From positions 77,154,705-77,218,704 of the forward strand of contig CP136067.1 of assembly GCA_032622095.1 (NCBI GenBank): a stretch of DNA of 64,000 bases, in the 5' to 3' direction. The stretch is from Siphonodentalium dalli. Taxonomy: Eukaryota; Mollusca; Scaphopoda; Gadilida; Siphonodentaliidae. The notes under the pieces were generated by a model that was given only the letters and a program-made list of their open reading frames with translations, was not told the origin of the DNA and made no database searches. Position 1 is the stretch's first letter; the number at the start of each line of letters is the position of its first letter. Shown here piece by piece: positions 1 through 13,129 of this stretch. The position numbers were made by a program, and so were the translations under genes.

Positions 1-1125
1 TGCCAAAAGTCTTGGTCTTATAAAGACCGGCCATGCTTCCGTCGCCAAAAAGCGGTAGATACAAAGCCGTTCATAATAATGAGATTTTGTGATCGTGTTC
101 GACTTGCTAACTGTTCTTATAGATATATGGCTGCTGTTTTGTGTCATACAAATGATGGTGATTGCAAGTATTGTTTTCTCTTGCTTGGTAAACTGGACAT
201 TCATTTACAAAGAAAATTTTAACTAACTTGGTGTCAAATCGGATGGTGGATCTTTGATGTATAGTCTTATACTTCCCTTGGATTGCTAAATTAAACCTGA
301 CCACTTAATATAACAATTATGACTGGCGATCATTCGTGCATATTATAACTTGTTTGAAGAATGTTTGTGATCCATAACCGTCTTTTTAACAGATCGTCTA
401 TGATAAATATGGTTTATAATTTTCGTTCCAATTAAAGAGAGCGGGTATATTATGTTAAGTATGTTATAATTGCAAAACAACCCAATGCTGCTGCAATGCC
501 AGTTATATAGTGATCAATAATTTCACATGTGCAACTGTATCCACTGTCCGAAGTCAAGTATAACTAGAGTTATAGCTCCTGGTTTACATTCGGCTGTGTT
601 GTTTACTGAGTTGTTCACGCGTGCAGCCAATGGTTACATGACACCAATTATTCTCCATAGGCGACAGTGTTATAGGTCGGGGCTATGCTCGATTCCTTGT
701 GAATTCAGGAACTTTCTAACGTAGTCAATTTTGAAGAATGGCTCTTCGGACCCAATTTGACCCAAAAAAAATAATAGATACGTGTGGGTTTTCCACCTTT
801 AAATTTACCGCTTTTGATACTGCTCTAATTTCGCAGAAAAATTCATCACCAAATTTTCAAACATACCCCCATTAAATGCCAGGTTAATTATTTCACCCAC
901 TCTGTATCAATATTCATCTAGGTATAATATTTCCATGGTGGCTTTGATTTTTTCTTGTTTTTGCATTAATTTTATTCCAATCATAATCAACCATTCAGCT
1001 GCCAGATGTGAGTTTATGCTGACTTGAGTGTGGGTGACAGCACACCAAGGGGGATAATTTTTTATAATTGGTGTACTATAACCCAATGAAAGCTAATGCA
1101 GCAGGTCTAATATAAGTATAGATCG
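1..1125. other. Gene-free stretch, nothing recognised
   Basis: Only short open frames of chance length occur here, the longest about 65 codons, with no splice-flanked exon and no recognisable protein motif. No tandem repeat or hairpin stands out before the palindrome at 1126. I read it as unannotated intergenic or intronic sequence. Confidence 0.6.
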
Positions 1126-1181
1126 TGCCAAGAATCTCTACTCTGGCTAACGGGAGTTAGCCAGAGTAGAGATTCATGGCA
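1126..1181. repeat. 56-bp near-perfect palindrome (hairpin)
   Basis: Two 26-bp arms with a single mismatch flank a 4-nt loop (ggga, 1152-1155). The arm core is TCTACTCTGGCTAAC. Partial complementarity continues a few bases outside the arms. It is one of several near-perfect hairpins in the window. It could be a small MITE, a recent fold-back duplication or an RNA hairpin. No flanking duplication is obvious. Confidence 0.8.
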
Positions 1182-1478
1182 TCATCTAATATCAGTACAA
1201 TTATGGGGTGTCCAGGCAATGATCAAGACCAAAGGCTCAGTCCAGACCTAACTTACTGGATGAGTTTTGTAAATTTCGCTATAAACTGGAGACGAGTTGT
1301 GGATCCTATATTTGTTGTTAAGTGAATGTTATGACAATTTTTCGACTTTGAGGTTTGGGTTTTCTTGGTTTTCAGATGATTACTTCATACCGAATGGAAT
1401 GAATTTTGGTATCCAAGTTTGAAACCATAAATTGCAGGTCAAGTTCGATCTTCGGTTCTGTCCGCTCATTTTTACCAG
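1182..1478. other. Gene-free; degenerate dispersed-repeat sequence
   Basis: The stretch from about 1290 reads like a decayed copy of the dispersed family seen at 36332-36925. It has the same order of landmarks: a 'caagttcgatcttcgg'-type segment, a 'gtccg..catttttac' segment, then a 'gttatg..ttcgacttt' segment. It leads directly into the 2-kb tandem unit. No coding sequence was seen. Confidence 0.45.
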
Positions 1479-3490
1479 AGTGATGGACCTGTTTCGATAT
1501 TCGGGTTTTCTTATAGTTTCGTGTTGATATCTGCAGTTATACTTGGTTGATTACCCACCAAACGTTGTATCATTGCTGAATTGGCTCAAATACAAGCTAT
1601 TCTTGAAACGGGTATTTGTCAAATGATTCTCAGCAGACTTATTAGTAGCCTGTCATTTGTAATATGGGCCTTTCTAAAATATTTTATTGGTTTTCGGCTG
1701 ATAATTCCAAATTACGGAATCAGTCTGAATGCAATTTGAATCAAACCAATGGGCGTTTTATGCCACCGTGGTGGTGCTTTTGTTAGTAAATCAATCTGAC
1801 ATTGATACCCACGGGTACCCACGTACTATGCCAAAACCTGGAAACTTTTTGTGAAGTTTATAACATTGAAAAAAAAAACATGACAAGACAGCAACAGCCA
1901 ACCGATATCACACGACGTATAGGTGACTTTGTTGAGCCGATTTTGATTTGCATCGCTAACAATGATGGAATTTCTCCCTGGAAATAATTCAATGTTTATT
2001 GCGATCTCGATTAACAAATGTCACAAAAATCATGAAATCTCCAGCTGAGACCAAAATTATATAGGAACAAGTATTAAAAAATAAATAAATTACATGCGTT
2101 GTTTGTTCAACGTTATAAAGTTCCCCGTCAGAACAGGTCAGAACATCAAAAGGTTCCCAAGTTTTGAACTGGTAGAATATGATATATATACGGGCGTTGA
2201 TGTTTTGAACTGGTATAATATGATATCTATACGGGCGTTGATGTTTTGAACTGGTAGAATATGATATCTATACGGGCGTTGCAAGCGTAGATATTCATGA
2301 CACGATCTATCAATTTGGATGTAAAATTAGTGAAAATAACTACAATATTTTCTGTCCCCATTCAATCACCTGAGCGGGATGTACTGTATGACTTTAATTT
2401 AGTTATTCGTTGACTATATATTGTAAAGAGACTTGAATGTTTGAAGCCCATATTGCATTTTTTTTAGATATCGGCTCTATTTTGGTGATATAAATAGGTC
2501 GATAAATACGCCATGCAGTCGATGACTAAACACATTCTTATCAAATATTGAGTACCCCCATCTCTGAGCCAAACGGCACCAATTTTGTGTCTTTATGGCT
2601 AACGAATAGATTCCTCGTACATGTAGCTTGGATAAACATCAATTTGGTGGAAATCGGTGCTAAAAAATATATATTTGGCCTCGCCCCAACCCTGACTCAA
2701 TTGGCGCCACCTTTTGGCATCTTTAAGCCACATCATATAAACTAATGGAGATGATTATGTATAAGTTTGGTGGAAATCAGCGACAAGAACTCATTGTGTT
2801 GCCCTCCCCCTTTTTACCCTGACACCAACAGCGCCACTTTAGACCATTGAAACCCGTATATCTGTTAGACCCCTTTGGACCCACCTGGATGATGCCCCGT
2901 TAATTTCTATTGAATAAAGGCAGACAGGCAATATAGGCATATATATTGCCATACTACCAAATAACACTCTGGAAATTTAATACTTATACATAAAGGTGAT
3001 GAAGGGCCACGATGTCGAACAATTGTTCGCTAATAAGCGAGATCACTGAGTCGCTGCCGTATTGGATCAATCCAGCTCCGCTCCGTGATCAGGGACGTGG
3101 CTAGAGGGTTTCCGTTCGGGGGGTGTCCGCCTTGGGAAATTCCAACTGCACCCCCCCCCTGATTCAGAATCAGACCGAACACAAGTTTTGCATAATTCCA
3201 TTTGCACCTCAGTGCTTAGGCCTAATAGGCCTAATATCCTATATTTTCATAAACCATGGTTCTATATTCCCGGTATGAGAAGATTCAGATATTTTAACCT
3301 GAAACATTGCATAGATCCTAACATCTAGTGGTCTAACTCCATACAAATGCACACAGCTACGGGCAAGAAAGTGTCCACGACACACCGGGCTGACCATGGT
3401 TGTTCTGCCCGGTGTGAGAAAATTTTGAAATTTGAACAAGAAAATCGCAAATCCTAGCATCTAGACTGGCCTCAACTGAAGCTTTCCTAT
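1479..3490. repeat. 2-kb tandem unit, copy 1
   Basis: This unit starts AGTGATGGACCTGTTTCGAT and ends in CTTTCCTAT. It is followed immediately by a second copy at 3491, so the repeat period is 2012 bp. The copies differ only by scattered substitutions and small indels, which suggests a fairly recent duplication. Inside are a three-unit 41-bp minisatellite and, near 2550-2880, degenerate 100-130-bp subrepeats carrying 'ggcgccac' or 'ggcacc'. No convincing ORF is present. The unit resembles a non-autonomous mobile or satellite-forming element, but I found no terminal inverted repeats. Confidence 0.85.
2161..2281. repeat. 41-bp minisatellite, 3 units (copy 1)
   Basis: Units begin gttttgaactggta at 2161, 2202 and 2243 and end in acgggcgttg. 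The exact 41-bp spacing is visible directly. The same three-unit block sits at the equivalent place in the second 2-kb copy. Confidence 0.9.
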
Positions 3491-5513
3491 AGTGATGGAC
3501 CTGTTTCGATATTCGGGTTTTCTTATAGTTTCGTGTTGATATCTGCAGTTATACTTGGTTGATTACCCACCAAACGTTGTATCATTGCTGAATTGGCTCA
3601 AATACAAGCTATTCTTGAAACGGGTATTTGTCAAATGATTCTCAGCAGACTTATTAGTAGCCTGTCATTTGTAATATGGGCCTTTCTAAAATATTTTATT
3701 GGTTTTCGGCTGATAATTCCAAATTATGGAATCCGTCTGAATGCAATTTGAATCAAACCAATGGGCGTTTTATGCCACGTGGTGGTGCTTTTGTTAGTAA
3801 ATCAATCTGACATTGATACCCACGAGTACCCACGTACTATGCCAAAACCTGGAAACTTTTTGTGAAGTTTATAACATTGAAAAAAAAACATGACAAGACA
3901 GCAACAGCCAACCGATATCACACGACGTATAGGTGACTTTGTTGAGCCGATTTTGATTTGCATCGCTAACAATGATGGAATTTCTCCCGGGAAATAATTC
4001 AATGTTTATTGCGATCTCGATTAACAAATGTCACAAAAATCATGAAATCTCCAGCTGAGACCAAAATTATATAGGAACAAGTATTAAAAAATAAATAAAT
4101 TACATGCGTTGTTTGTTCAACGTTATAAAGTTCCCCGTCAGAACAGGTCAGAACATCAAAAGGTTCCCAAGTTTTGAACTGGTAGAATATGATATCTATA
4201 CGGGCGTTGATGTTTTGAACTGGTATAATATTATATCTATACGGGCGTTGATGTTTTGAACTGGTAGAATATGATATCTATACGGGCTTTGGAAGCGTAG
4301 ATATTCATGACACGATCTATCAATTTGGATGTAAAATTAGTGAAAATAACTACAATATTTTCTGTCCCCATTCAATCACCTGAGCGGGATGTACTGTATG
4401 ACTTTAATTTAGTTATTCGTTGACTATATATTGTAAAGAGACTTGACTGTTTGAAGCCCATATTGCATTTTTGTTTAGATATCGGCTCTATTTTGGTGAT
4501 CAAAATAGGTCGATAAATACGCCATGCAGTACGACGACTAAACACATTCTTATCAAATATTGAGTACCCCCCCATCTCTGAGCCAAACGGCACCAATTTT
4601 GTGTCTTTATGGCTAACGAATAGATTCCTCGTACATGTAGCTTGGATAAACATCAATTTGGTGGAAATCGGTGCTAAAATATTTTTGGCCTCTCCCCAAC
4701 CCTGACTCAAATGGCGCCACCTTTTGGCACATTTAAGCCACATCATATAAACTAATGGAGATGATTATGTATAAGTTTGGGGAAACCAGCGACAAGAACT
4801 CATTGTGTTGCCCTCCCCTTTTTTACCCTGACACCAACAGTGCCACTTTAGACCATTGAAACCCGTATCTCTGTTAGACCCATTTGGATCCACCTGGATG
4901 GTGCCCCGTTAATTTCTATTGAATAAAGGCAGACAGGCAATATAGGCATATATATTGCCATACTACCAAATAACACTCTGGGAATTTAATACTTATATAT
5001 ACATAAAGGTGATGAAGGGCCACGATGTCGAACAATTGTTCGCTAATAAGCGAGATTACTGAGTCGCGGCCGTGTTGGATTAATCCAGCTCCGCTCCGTG
5101 ATCAGGGACATGGCTAGAGGGTTTCCGTTCGGGGGTGTCCACCTTGGGAAATTTCAACTGCACCCCCCTTGATTCAGAATCAGACCGAACACAAGTTTTG
5201 CATAATTCCATTTGCACCCCCTTGCACCTCAGTGCTTAGGCCTAATAGACCTAATATCCTATATTTTCATAAACCATGGTTCTATATTCCCGGTATGAGA
5301 ACATTCAGATATTTTAACCTGAAACATTGCATAGATCCTAACATCTAGTGGTCTAACTCCATACAAATGCACACAGCTACGGGCAAGAAAGAGACCACGA
5401 CACACCGGGCTGACCATGGTTGTTCGGCCCGGTGTGAGAAAATTTTGAAATTTGAACAAGAAAATCGCAAATCCTAGCATCTAGACTGGCCTCAACTGAA
5501 GCTTTCCTATAGT
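3491..5513. repeat. 2-kb tandem unit, copy 2
   Basis: This copy is nearly identical to 1479-3490. Differences are small, for example 'gatataaatagg' in copy 1 against 'gatcaaaatagg' in copy 2 near the middle, and an extra 'tata' near 5000. A 124-codon minus-strand open frame at 4372-4746 exists only because of such indels. Its counterpart in copy 1 is interrupted, so I treat it as chance. After 5513 the sequence continues into a nested smaller duplication instead of a third full unit. Confidence 0.85.
4171..4291. repeat. 41-bp minisatellite, 3 units (copy 2)
   Basis: This is the counterpart of the 2161-2281 block inside the second 2-kb unit, again with three units at 41-bp spacing and a few substitutions. 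Confidence 0.9.
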
Positions 5514-5830
5514 GTTGGAAATTTCAGACCTCATACTCCCCCTCAGGTTGGAAAATTCTCCAACTGATGACCATTTCAGTCCACAAGTTTGACCAAATGT
5601 AGTAAAATATTTTTAAACTTATTAGCATTTTTGTATTGGCCACGGGGGAGAGACAATGACACACTGGGCCGACCATGGTTCGGGCCGGTGTGCGATTTTT
5701 TTTAATCTGAACAAGAAAATCGCAACATCCTCGCATCTAGACTAGCCTCAAGCATTCCTAGAGTTGGAAATTTCAAACATGGCACCCCACTTAGGTTGGA
5801 AAATTTACAACTGATGATTTTCAACCTATT
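5385..5830. repeat. Nested ~250-bp direct duplication at the end of the tandem array
   Basis: The last part of the 2-kb unit and the sequence just after it (about 5385-5575) reappear in diverged form at about 5637-5825. Shared landmarks in order are 'gacacac.gggc.gaccatggtt', 'gaacaagaaaatcgcaa', 'gcatctagact.gcctcaa' and 'gttggaaatttca'. The offset is about 250 bp and divergence is clearly higher than between the 2-kb copies, so this duplication is older or evolves faster. Confidence 0.7.
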
Positions 5831-5905
5831 GTTGGTGTGAAATTTCCAACTAATGTTTTGGCAGGTATGAAATTTCCAACTGTTGAAAATTTTGACCAAA
5901 TTTGC

Positions 5906-5921
5906 GGGGGGGGGGGGGGGG
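5906..5921 (+). repeat. Poly-G tract (16 G)
   Basis: An uninterrupted run of 16 G is followed by tgggggtgag. Other long G runs lie at 9154-9170 (17 G), 32982-32994 and 51544-51556. All four lie on the plus strand. Shorter C runs occur near 44022, 52739 and 59081. Homopolymer length may be affected by sequencing error. Confidence 0.85.
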
Positions 5922-6049
5922 TGGGGGTGAGATACCCGGTGAGATACCCCCAAACCCCATGTCGCCACGTCTCTGTCCGTGATGTGAGAGATTCAACCGT
6001 TTTAATATTTTAATATTTTTTTTATATTCATGACTTCCATATATCTAGC

Positions 6050-6673
6050 GATGGATCAGAACTGGCTAATAACATATATCTTATTGTAAAGCAATTACAC
6101 GCCAACGATCCAAAGTTAACACGCAAGTCAAAATAGCTTAACTTTGTGACAAACACCCTGAATGAACTTGATCTATGTTCTGTATGGGAGTCACAGTCTG
6201 CTTTATCTAAACAGGACATTCGCAATATTAAGACCTTTCTTATAGAGCAGCATTGGGCTAAACTTTTTATCGATTTAGAATTATCTGATTCATCAAGAGC
6301 AACTTTTTACAGAAATATTAAAACCAGCCCCTGTATTAGCCGGTATTTGCTTCAGTTGCCAGATCATCTGATCCCTTATATATATGGTGAAATTTAGAAC
6401 AGCCAACCACCGACTCCCCGTTGAAAAACGGCGGTGGCGAAACAGTATATACCTTGTAATATATGTGAACAGTGCGGTAACGGGATAGGGGACGAGTATC
6501 ATCTCCTACTGATATGCGACGAATTTAGAGATATCCGTGAACAGTTCATTCCAAAATACTATTGGCTATCTCCAACGCGAGAAAAGTTTTATGGTTTGAT
6601 ATCTATAGCTAATATATCGCTCCTGAAGAGGGTGAGTATATTTCTAAAATTAGCCTTCAGAAAATTGAAATAA
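6050..6673 (+). pseudogene. Broken C-terminal end of a non-LTR retrotransposon reverse transcriptase ORF
   Basis: Three frames carry consecutive pieces of one protein. The first runs to about 6397, with an in-frame stop at 6134-6136. The middle piece, in another frame at about 6390-6433, encodes FRTANHRLPVEKRRWR, a motif typical of the region after the RT domain in invertebrate LINEs. The third returns to the first frame and encodes a cysteine-rich tail, CNICEQCG followed by DEYHLLLIC, the usual C-terminal CCHC-type zinc motif. At least two frameshifts and one stop make it non-functional. Only the tail is present, as expected for a 5'-truncated insertion. The family assignment is firm; the clade is not determined. 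Confidence 0.85.
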
Positions 6674-7090
6674 TAACTTACAACCATAGTGATGATCTGG
6701 CATTAACAGCATTTACATCTATATGTAATTACTCATATAAGTAATTACATCTATATGTAATTACTCATATATATATATACATATGTATATATATGTATGT
6801 ATATGTATGTATATATATATATATATATGTATATATATGTATATATATGTATATATAGTTATATATATGTATATGGCTATATAAATGTATGTATATGTAT
6901 ATCACTATTTGTGTGAGTCGATCGACAGATAGACTCGTGATTTTAATAATGAATTTATTACTTATATAATCCATATGTAGTATGATGCCAAAATGCTTAT
7001 TGAAATATCTTATGTATATAGTGTATATATGTTCGTGTGTGTTCCACCTTAAATGGTGGCTTTATGCATTAAACAATTGAATTCAAAAAT
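6674..7090 (+). repeat. LINE 3' tail with TA/TATG microsatellite
   Basis: After the last codons of the broken RT tail comes a duplicated 'ctatatgtaattactcatat' segment, then a long impure (TA)n/(TATG)n tract at about 6765-6905. The stretch ends in 'attaaacaattgaattcaaa', which resembles the short A-rich or simple-repeat tails of LINE 3' ends. I infer that the inserted element ends near 7085. The minus-strand 'YIYIYI' open frame here is a microsatellite artefact. Confidence 0.55.
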
Positions 7091-10000
7091 GCTACTCCAG
7101 AACTGTGACCTGTAAACTAAAACCACGGAACCGAGCCTGGTGGATCCAATATAGCCACGAATTAGTGACAGGGCGTATTACCACGGAACTATGCGTTAAC
7201 GCCACTTGTAGTATTCACGTTTCAATATATACTAATTTCTCACTTTGTTCATGTTTATTTAGTGATTGAAGTATAGGTCAAGAAATACTAATATGCAGAC
7301 TTTACATACTGGTACTCTGAAAATAGTTGTCGAATTAAGTATAAAAGAAACGTCTTGTCTGTTGCCAACAGTTTGCGCATAAGTGATAAAAACGCTCTTC
7401 ATTTCACCCTACCGGGGGCTGATTAGTACTGAACGCTCTTTAATTATCCATGCCGAAGAAAGGAAAGGATCTTCGCGTTTGTATTTCCGAAGCGATGAAT
7501 TATACGACTCAATGAAGCACGAAGAACGCGTATTTATGTAATTTTCTACATCAGATCACCGAAGTAAAATAGAGTTGTGCACCATCTATTGGTATCAAGA
7601 AAATTTTTGTACGCTGACTATCAGCATGTTAATGTGATCCACTGGCATCTTCGCAACTGCTGCTATCCATGATGTCCACAACATTTCTACCAAGAGACGA
7701 AAAATGGCAGCCCAAAGCAAAATAGATTTAATACCGCATGCGGTAAATATGCACGATATGTTAAATTAAAGCGTCGAGCGCTCTGAAACGAAGATTCGAT
7801 TAAATAGAGTTGCTTCTCTTGCTACATTTCTGAGACCTACCGATTTGACAAAACGAACTGAATTAAATATAACTGTGCCTCTCGATGGTGACATGGAGCT
7901 AATTGATCGGAGTTCATAGTAGCTAATTGCCTATATCGAGACAGTATCTATTAAACAATACATTAATTCAACAAGGAACAATAAAGCGACACTTGTTATT
8001 CTGTTTATGACATGTTAACATTGCAGAGCGTTTCTCTCATTTCTGCTCGCAATGTTGGAAACAAAATTTTAATGATAACTGTTTATGATTTCGGTATGTC
8101 TATTTCATGCAGAGTATATTATGAGTTACAATGGCATTGCATGTATTTATTGGCTCGTTCCAATACCGAGAATTCGAGAAAAGAATTGCTTTATCGGATC
8201 AAAACAGCCAGCAATAATGGGCATTGTGTTTTGTGTTATTACGACATGTTCCGATATTTTCCGACACGAGTTCAGTCAAGGTATTTACAACAGCCACTAG
8301 ACCGACACAGCGTAACACTCCTTGTGTAATTCCATATTACTAACAGTAAACACTCTTTAATGCTTGGTCATATATTATGTTTAAAATGAGACATACGCAT
8401 ATGTTTAAGCAACACATTAAACTTAGCAGAAAGATTCTGCGGATACCCGATTCTGCTTCTGTATATAGCAACTGTACTGAATGTATATAGGAAGTCAATA
8501 AAAGCCTAATTGTACGTGTGTAATCGTGGTAACTGTGTGCCATGGAGATGAGGCTACACGAGAAGTTCATTATGTTACTTGCATGGCTGTAAATACATGT
8601 ATTGAAGACCAAACATACATTTCAATAAAAAATAAAGTGAAATGCTTTCCTTATAACAATCCATATAATTTGTATGCTAAATTAGTGACCTATTGACACA
8701 AAACCGTTGTGTGTGTCCCCACGAGTAAGAAAACATGGACACATAGGAACTGTGTAGGATACTATATAACAGTCCAAAAACTATTACGACTATAACGAGT
8801 TAGTGAGCCGATATGTTCATCATCTAGGGTAAATCCATAGCACTTTTGATTAATAACAGCAAAATCTAGAAGGTTAACGAGTAGTTAAGTTTGTTTCTTA
8901 ATCCTTTCTATATTAAATGATTTAGTACAAACAGGGTTAAATTAGAGGATTAACCGATTGTTCATCTGAGTTCATTAATATGACCTCATCAGTTGCCATC
9001 GCCAGCATTATATGAAAGACTGCATATTCCAATAGTAAATCAGTTTTATTAACATCGCGTTTCTTCTCATATAGGATGTATCTAGTCTTTTTGAACTGTT
9101 ACTGATATATTTTGTTTATTTTAAGTTGCACTCATATCAGTTTTTGTTTGTTAGGGGGGGGGGGGGGGGGTGGCAAAAATACTCCGTATGGACATGGAAG
9201 CAGAGGTTGTTGCCTTGCAGTTCCATGTGCAACTTGGTTGGGATGAGTGACAACTCCACTAAATGTCTCTATCTGATGCTCATAACATAAATAGGACGTT
9301 GTTGCAGTCAAGATATATTTTAAACTTTTGCAGGAATAATATCCCGGCTTTTAATGACTTCAGTAAACATTACACGGTGGTGTAAAATGTTTTCTTTTTG
9401 TTGTTGCCATTTTTACCACCCACCCCAACATAACATTCTGCATTTTTCTACAATGCCGCCACCCTGAACACCCCCATATAATTTTAGATATTTTCAAATG
9501 TTCATCTCTCAAAACAGCGACAGTAACTTGTAATTTTCAAGCTGTAAAATAGGTTAAGTTTTTCCAATCAATATTTATAGAGAAAAGTATGTGGATTATC
9601 AGCAAAGATGGAACTTGCTGTCAGGGATGCATGGGGTCTATCACGCCCCCATTCTTAGTAAGCATTCAACGATTTGGGAATTTCATGCTCGAAACAAGAG
9701 TTGTTGGATATTACTGGCATAGATGCTGACATTCTTCCGATACCTGTATTCTCCCCACAAGTATTTAGTGTAGCCTATTTTAATTCAAATTGTCAAATGT
9801 TGTTCATAGACTCTGATTTTAAAATTTCCAATATTTATTAACTTCTTTATTAATTAATTTTTATTAACTTGGAATTTTGACACAAATGGGTTGGGTACAG
9901 ATTTGATTCCATAGAGTTGGAAATTCTGTCCTGCAAAAAGAGCGGTATGCAGTTAGACATTCAAAGATCGCTAAGCCATTTACTGGGACGAAGTTCCTTT

Positions 10001-10332
10001 AACCATGATGATGATCACAAGCCATACATGTGTTTGGAACATACAGTTGGGGATTGGTTGGTGGAACATTAGTTTAGCCAGAGTTAAGAAGATGTTCGCT
10101 TCAAAGAGGAGATGATTTGTTTGGATATTCACTCAAAACGAAGGGTATAATGCACGCTCCTGTTGGATTACCGTCGAATACACAAAGTAAAACATAGTTT
10201 CTTTCTTTTTTAAAAAGGTCCACACTGACTTATGGGAATGTTTCATCAACAATTCATTCGTGCAGAATCACCTAAACATGTAACTCTGTAGTTTAATTAA
10301 ATTACACCCATTGTCGACAATTGCACGTTGTG
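7091..10332. other. Gene-free stretch
   Basis: No exon or mobile-element protein was recognised. The 105-codon frame at 8012-8329 has no motif and overlaps a second frame of similar quality, so I leave it uncalled. Two copies of the 'CGCTCTT' word (7393 and 7434) belong to a motif that recurs elsewhere in the window. A 17-G run lies at 9154-9170. Confidence 0.5.
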
Positions 10333-10515
10333 GCTATCTCACAAGGCGGTCGATTTTCGACACCGACCGTGTATTGTTTCTTTACAATCCCTTCATTCCA
10401 ATCGGATTGGTTGATCACCACCAAACTTGGTATGTGGCTGAATTGACTCATCAAAACACAAGCTGTGCTTGAGTCGGGGATTTATCCAATGATTCTCCCC
10501 GAGAACTTATTGAGC
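10333..10515 (+). repeat. Diverged fragment of the dispersed family related to the 2-kb unit
   Basis: The run 'ttggttgatcaccaccaaac...gctgaattgactca...caagct.tgcttga.tcgg...tttatccaatgattctc' parallels 1548-1640 in the first 2-kb unit, with the same order and spacing but many substitutions. It shows that the start of that unit belongs to a family dispersed beyond the tandem array. Confidence 0.65.
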
Positions 10516-13129
10516 TCTTTTTGACTTAAAAAAAAACATTTACCTGTGCTTGCAAATCCTAATACTAGTATAATAATTTACAAACACTGAGTTCTCAAAT
10601 CTATTCCAATTTGTTTGGTACCGTTCGCCATAACATGGACCATAATATCAGTTTTGAGGGAATAATTAAATGGGGAAATATTTAGCAACACAATGTGTTA
10701 TCACACTATATGAACCTTAAATTGTATCATATATATTCTGTTAATATTATAATGATACAAGTTCTCGTGAGATAACTATATAGCTATGTTCCACTAAATA
10801 ACGATCCAATTAATGTAGATGGATGTATGTGAGTGTTCAATGACACAATCATGTCATTAGTGATCCAAAGACAGGTATAACTAAGAAGTGTCATGTAGCA
10901 GAATAGATCAGGGTAGAATATCTGTCTAAATATGCACCCATTGGCTATCAAAAGAGGGGTGGTCAAAATACATGCAGATGTACAAAAAATATATATACTG
11001 TTTCACTTTAAAATTGTATAACACAACACGAGATAGAACAATCACATTTGCAGTCACCATGGATTTTATGCAAATAATTATCGCTCGGAATCATCACAGG
11101 TTATCCATTCAAGTGAGTCAGACCTTTGATTCAAAATTTTAGTTGCAAATATTGGTCCGATAAGACAGGTATACGCTGACAAATATGATTTCCGCTACAC
11201 GGTTAACAGATAAATAACATCTGCATCAAATAATCTATCGCTGAGATCTTTCTATACATTAATCAGCACTGAGGGTGATGCATAGCAAACCAAGTTGTCA
11301 TCATACAAGTTGGGAGTTATTTTATTTTCAAAAGCAGCTATAAGTGTAAGATTCATGGAAAAAGAGGGTGGGTACCCAATTTGTTTGAGAAAACAATGTG
11401 TTTGTTGCACACAAAATAGTGATCTAGATGCTGAATACCCTGACAAAACTTGACAGACATCGACATTTCCAGCTGTTTCCATTTTGTTGCACAAAAGTGT
11501 GACAATCACTCTTCAAGTTAAAATATCAGTAGTATAATAACAGGGAGGTTCTTTAGTTTTACAATATCAGGAATAGAATAACAAGATAACTTTATTGGCC
11601 CAACAATTGGGGTTCGTGTACTCGAAAATATGTCTTGCCGGGGAATATACCGTCGGTATAAAAGTGATCCTGGTATTTACAGACTTATTTCCATCCCCGA
11701 AACCGCCCGGAATCTTAAATATTGTGTGGTCTTGGAATTTCAACCTTTCCTACCAACAGACAGTCCACATCAGCGTTAATGAAATGCATACAATGCATGG
11801 ACATGGGCCATAAGAAATGCTAGCACCAAATTTGCACAAATGACTTTGTATTAAGGTGTATATATACGCCTGTATATATCTCGTATGGTTTAGAACAATT
11901 ATTCAATGGGACAAATCCGCTGCTATGTAATGGCAGTTTTTTTTTATCCACTTAATTTTCAAGCCTCGTGATAAATAGCAATTTGTCGGATTCCTGAAAA
12001 TCTGGCTATATATAAAACAATAGGTCAAGCAATACTTGCGATGTATACTATACTAATACGTGATTTCCATGTACCATGCACAGACTTGGAAATTATAAAT
12101 TATAATTTAGCTTTTAAAAAATCTTCCCCACACACCATGTACGAGAAGACAAAGGCTCTTTGTCGTAACCATATACGGGAATAAATATCCAAAAACGCCT
12201 GCTATTGTTTCATGCCCAAAGCTAAGGATTCTATACATTAAGCGAGTGGAATATAAGCCAAAAGTGAGCGGTTTTGTGTCCCTTCGTGAGCACTTAAAGC
12301 CACTGAAGGTTTGTATCTGGGAGGCATATATATTTGTTATCCCATTGTTTTGACACTGTTAACGAATAAACCTGTATGATACCTGGGTAATAATCGGATG
12401 CTCGAATATGATATGGGTCGCGAAAGTACTTCTATAGTTCTAAACGGCGATGTCGTAACTGGAAGTCTAAAACCTCCGAACACATCTGTACAGAGCCATG
12501 TTGCGAATGAAGCTAACCGTCGATTTCATCGAGCTGGGAGAGAACGAGACATCGATTTGTCAGGTCGGCCATTCTAAAACGACAGCCTCCTATTCCCATA
12601 TCCTATATAATTTCATCTGTTATGAATTTAACGTATAGGATTACAGCATTTTCCTTCATTGGTTCAATCCAATCGCAGTTTTATGAAATATGAAACAAAT
12701 ACACAGATTTATAGATGAAATAAAAAGAAAACAAATCGGCGAATGAAAAGCTATAGCAACATAAACCGACTGTAGGATAATTGACTCACATCAAGCGGTT
12801 TGTAAATTTACGGTCTTTACATAAAATCGTCATCAAGCGTTCATTTTAGTACGGTGTTGTCATTTCAGCACGAAGAATCGGCCCCCACGAGTCTGCGGCT
12901 TCGTGCGGTTATGTGCATTTAATCTCCTTTTTATAAATCCTTCCCAAATAATGCGCAATACTGAAACTATTGGAGAGCCTGGTTGATATCTTTGTGGTGG
13001 CATTTGATAATTGAGTTACGAGGTTGATAAAGTTCCCGGTAAAATCATAAAAATTGGCATAAAACAATCGTTGGTGGTCGTTAGCGCGGTATGAGGCATG
13101 AGTTGCCTTACTATCCTTTTCCCTTTCAG
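10516..13129. other. Gene-free stretch
   Basis: I see no motif-bearing ORF, tandem repeat or long inverted repeat. The 72-codon and 85-codon frames near 11.25-11.8 kb lack supporting splice signals. The last bases before 13130 form a clear polypyrimidine tract belonging to the candidate exon that follows. Confidence 0.5.

Noticed and set aside
4372-4746. 124-codon minus-strand ORF in the second 2-kb copy
   Set aside because: The nearly identical first copy lacks the equivalent open frame because of small indels, and no motif is present.
6765-6974. YIYIYIHTY minus-strand ORF
   Set aside because: Pure translation of the TA/TATG microsatellite.
9154-9170. G-quadruplex or telomere-like function of long G runs
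   Set aside because: A single homopolymer run without repeated G tracts or telomere units; possible sequencing-length error.
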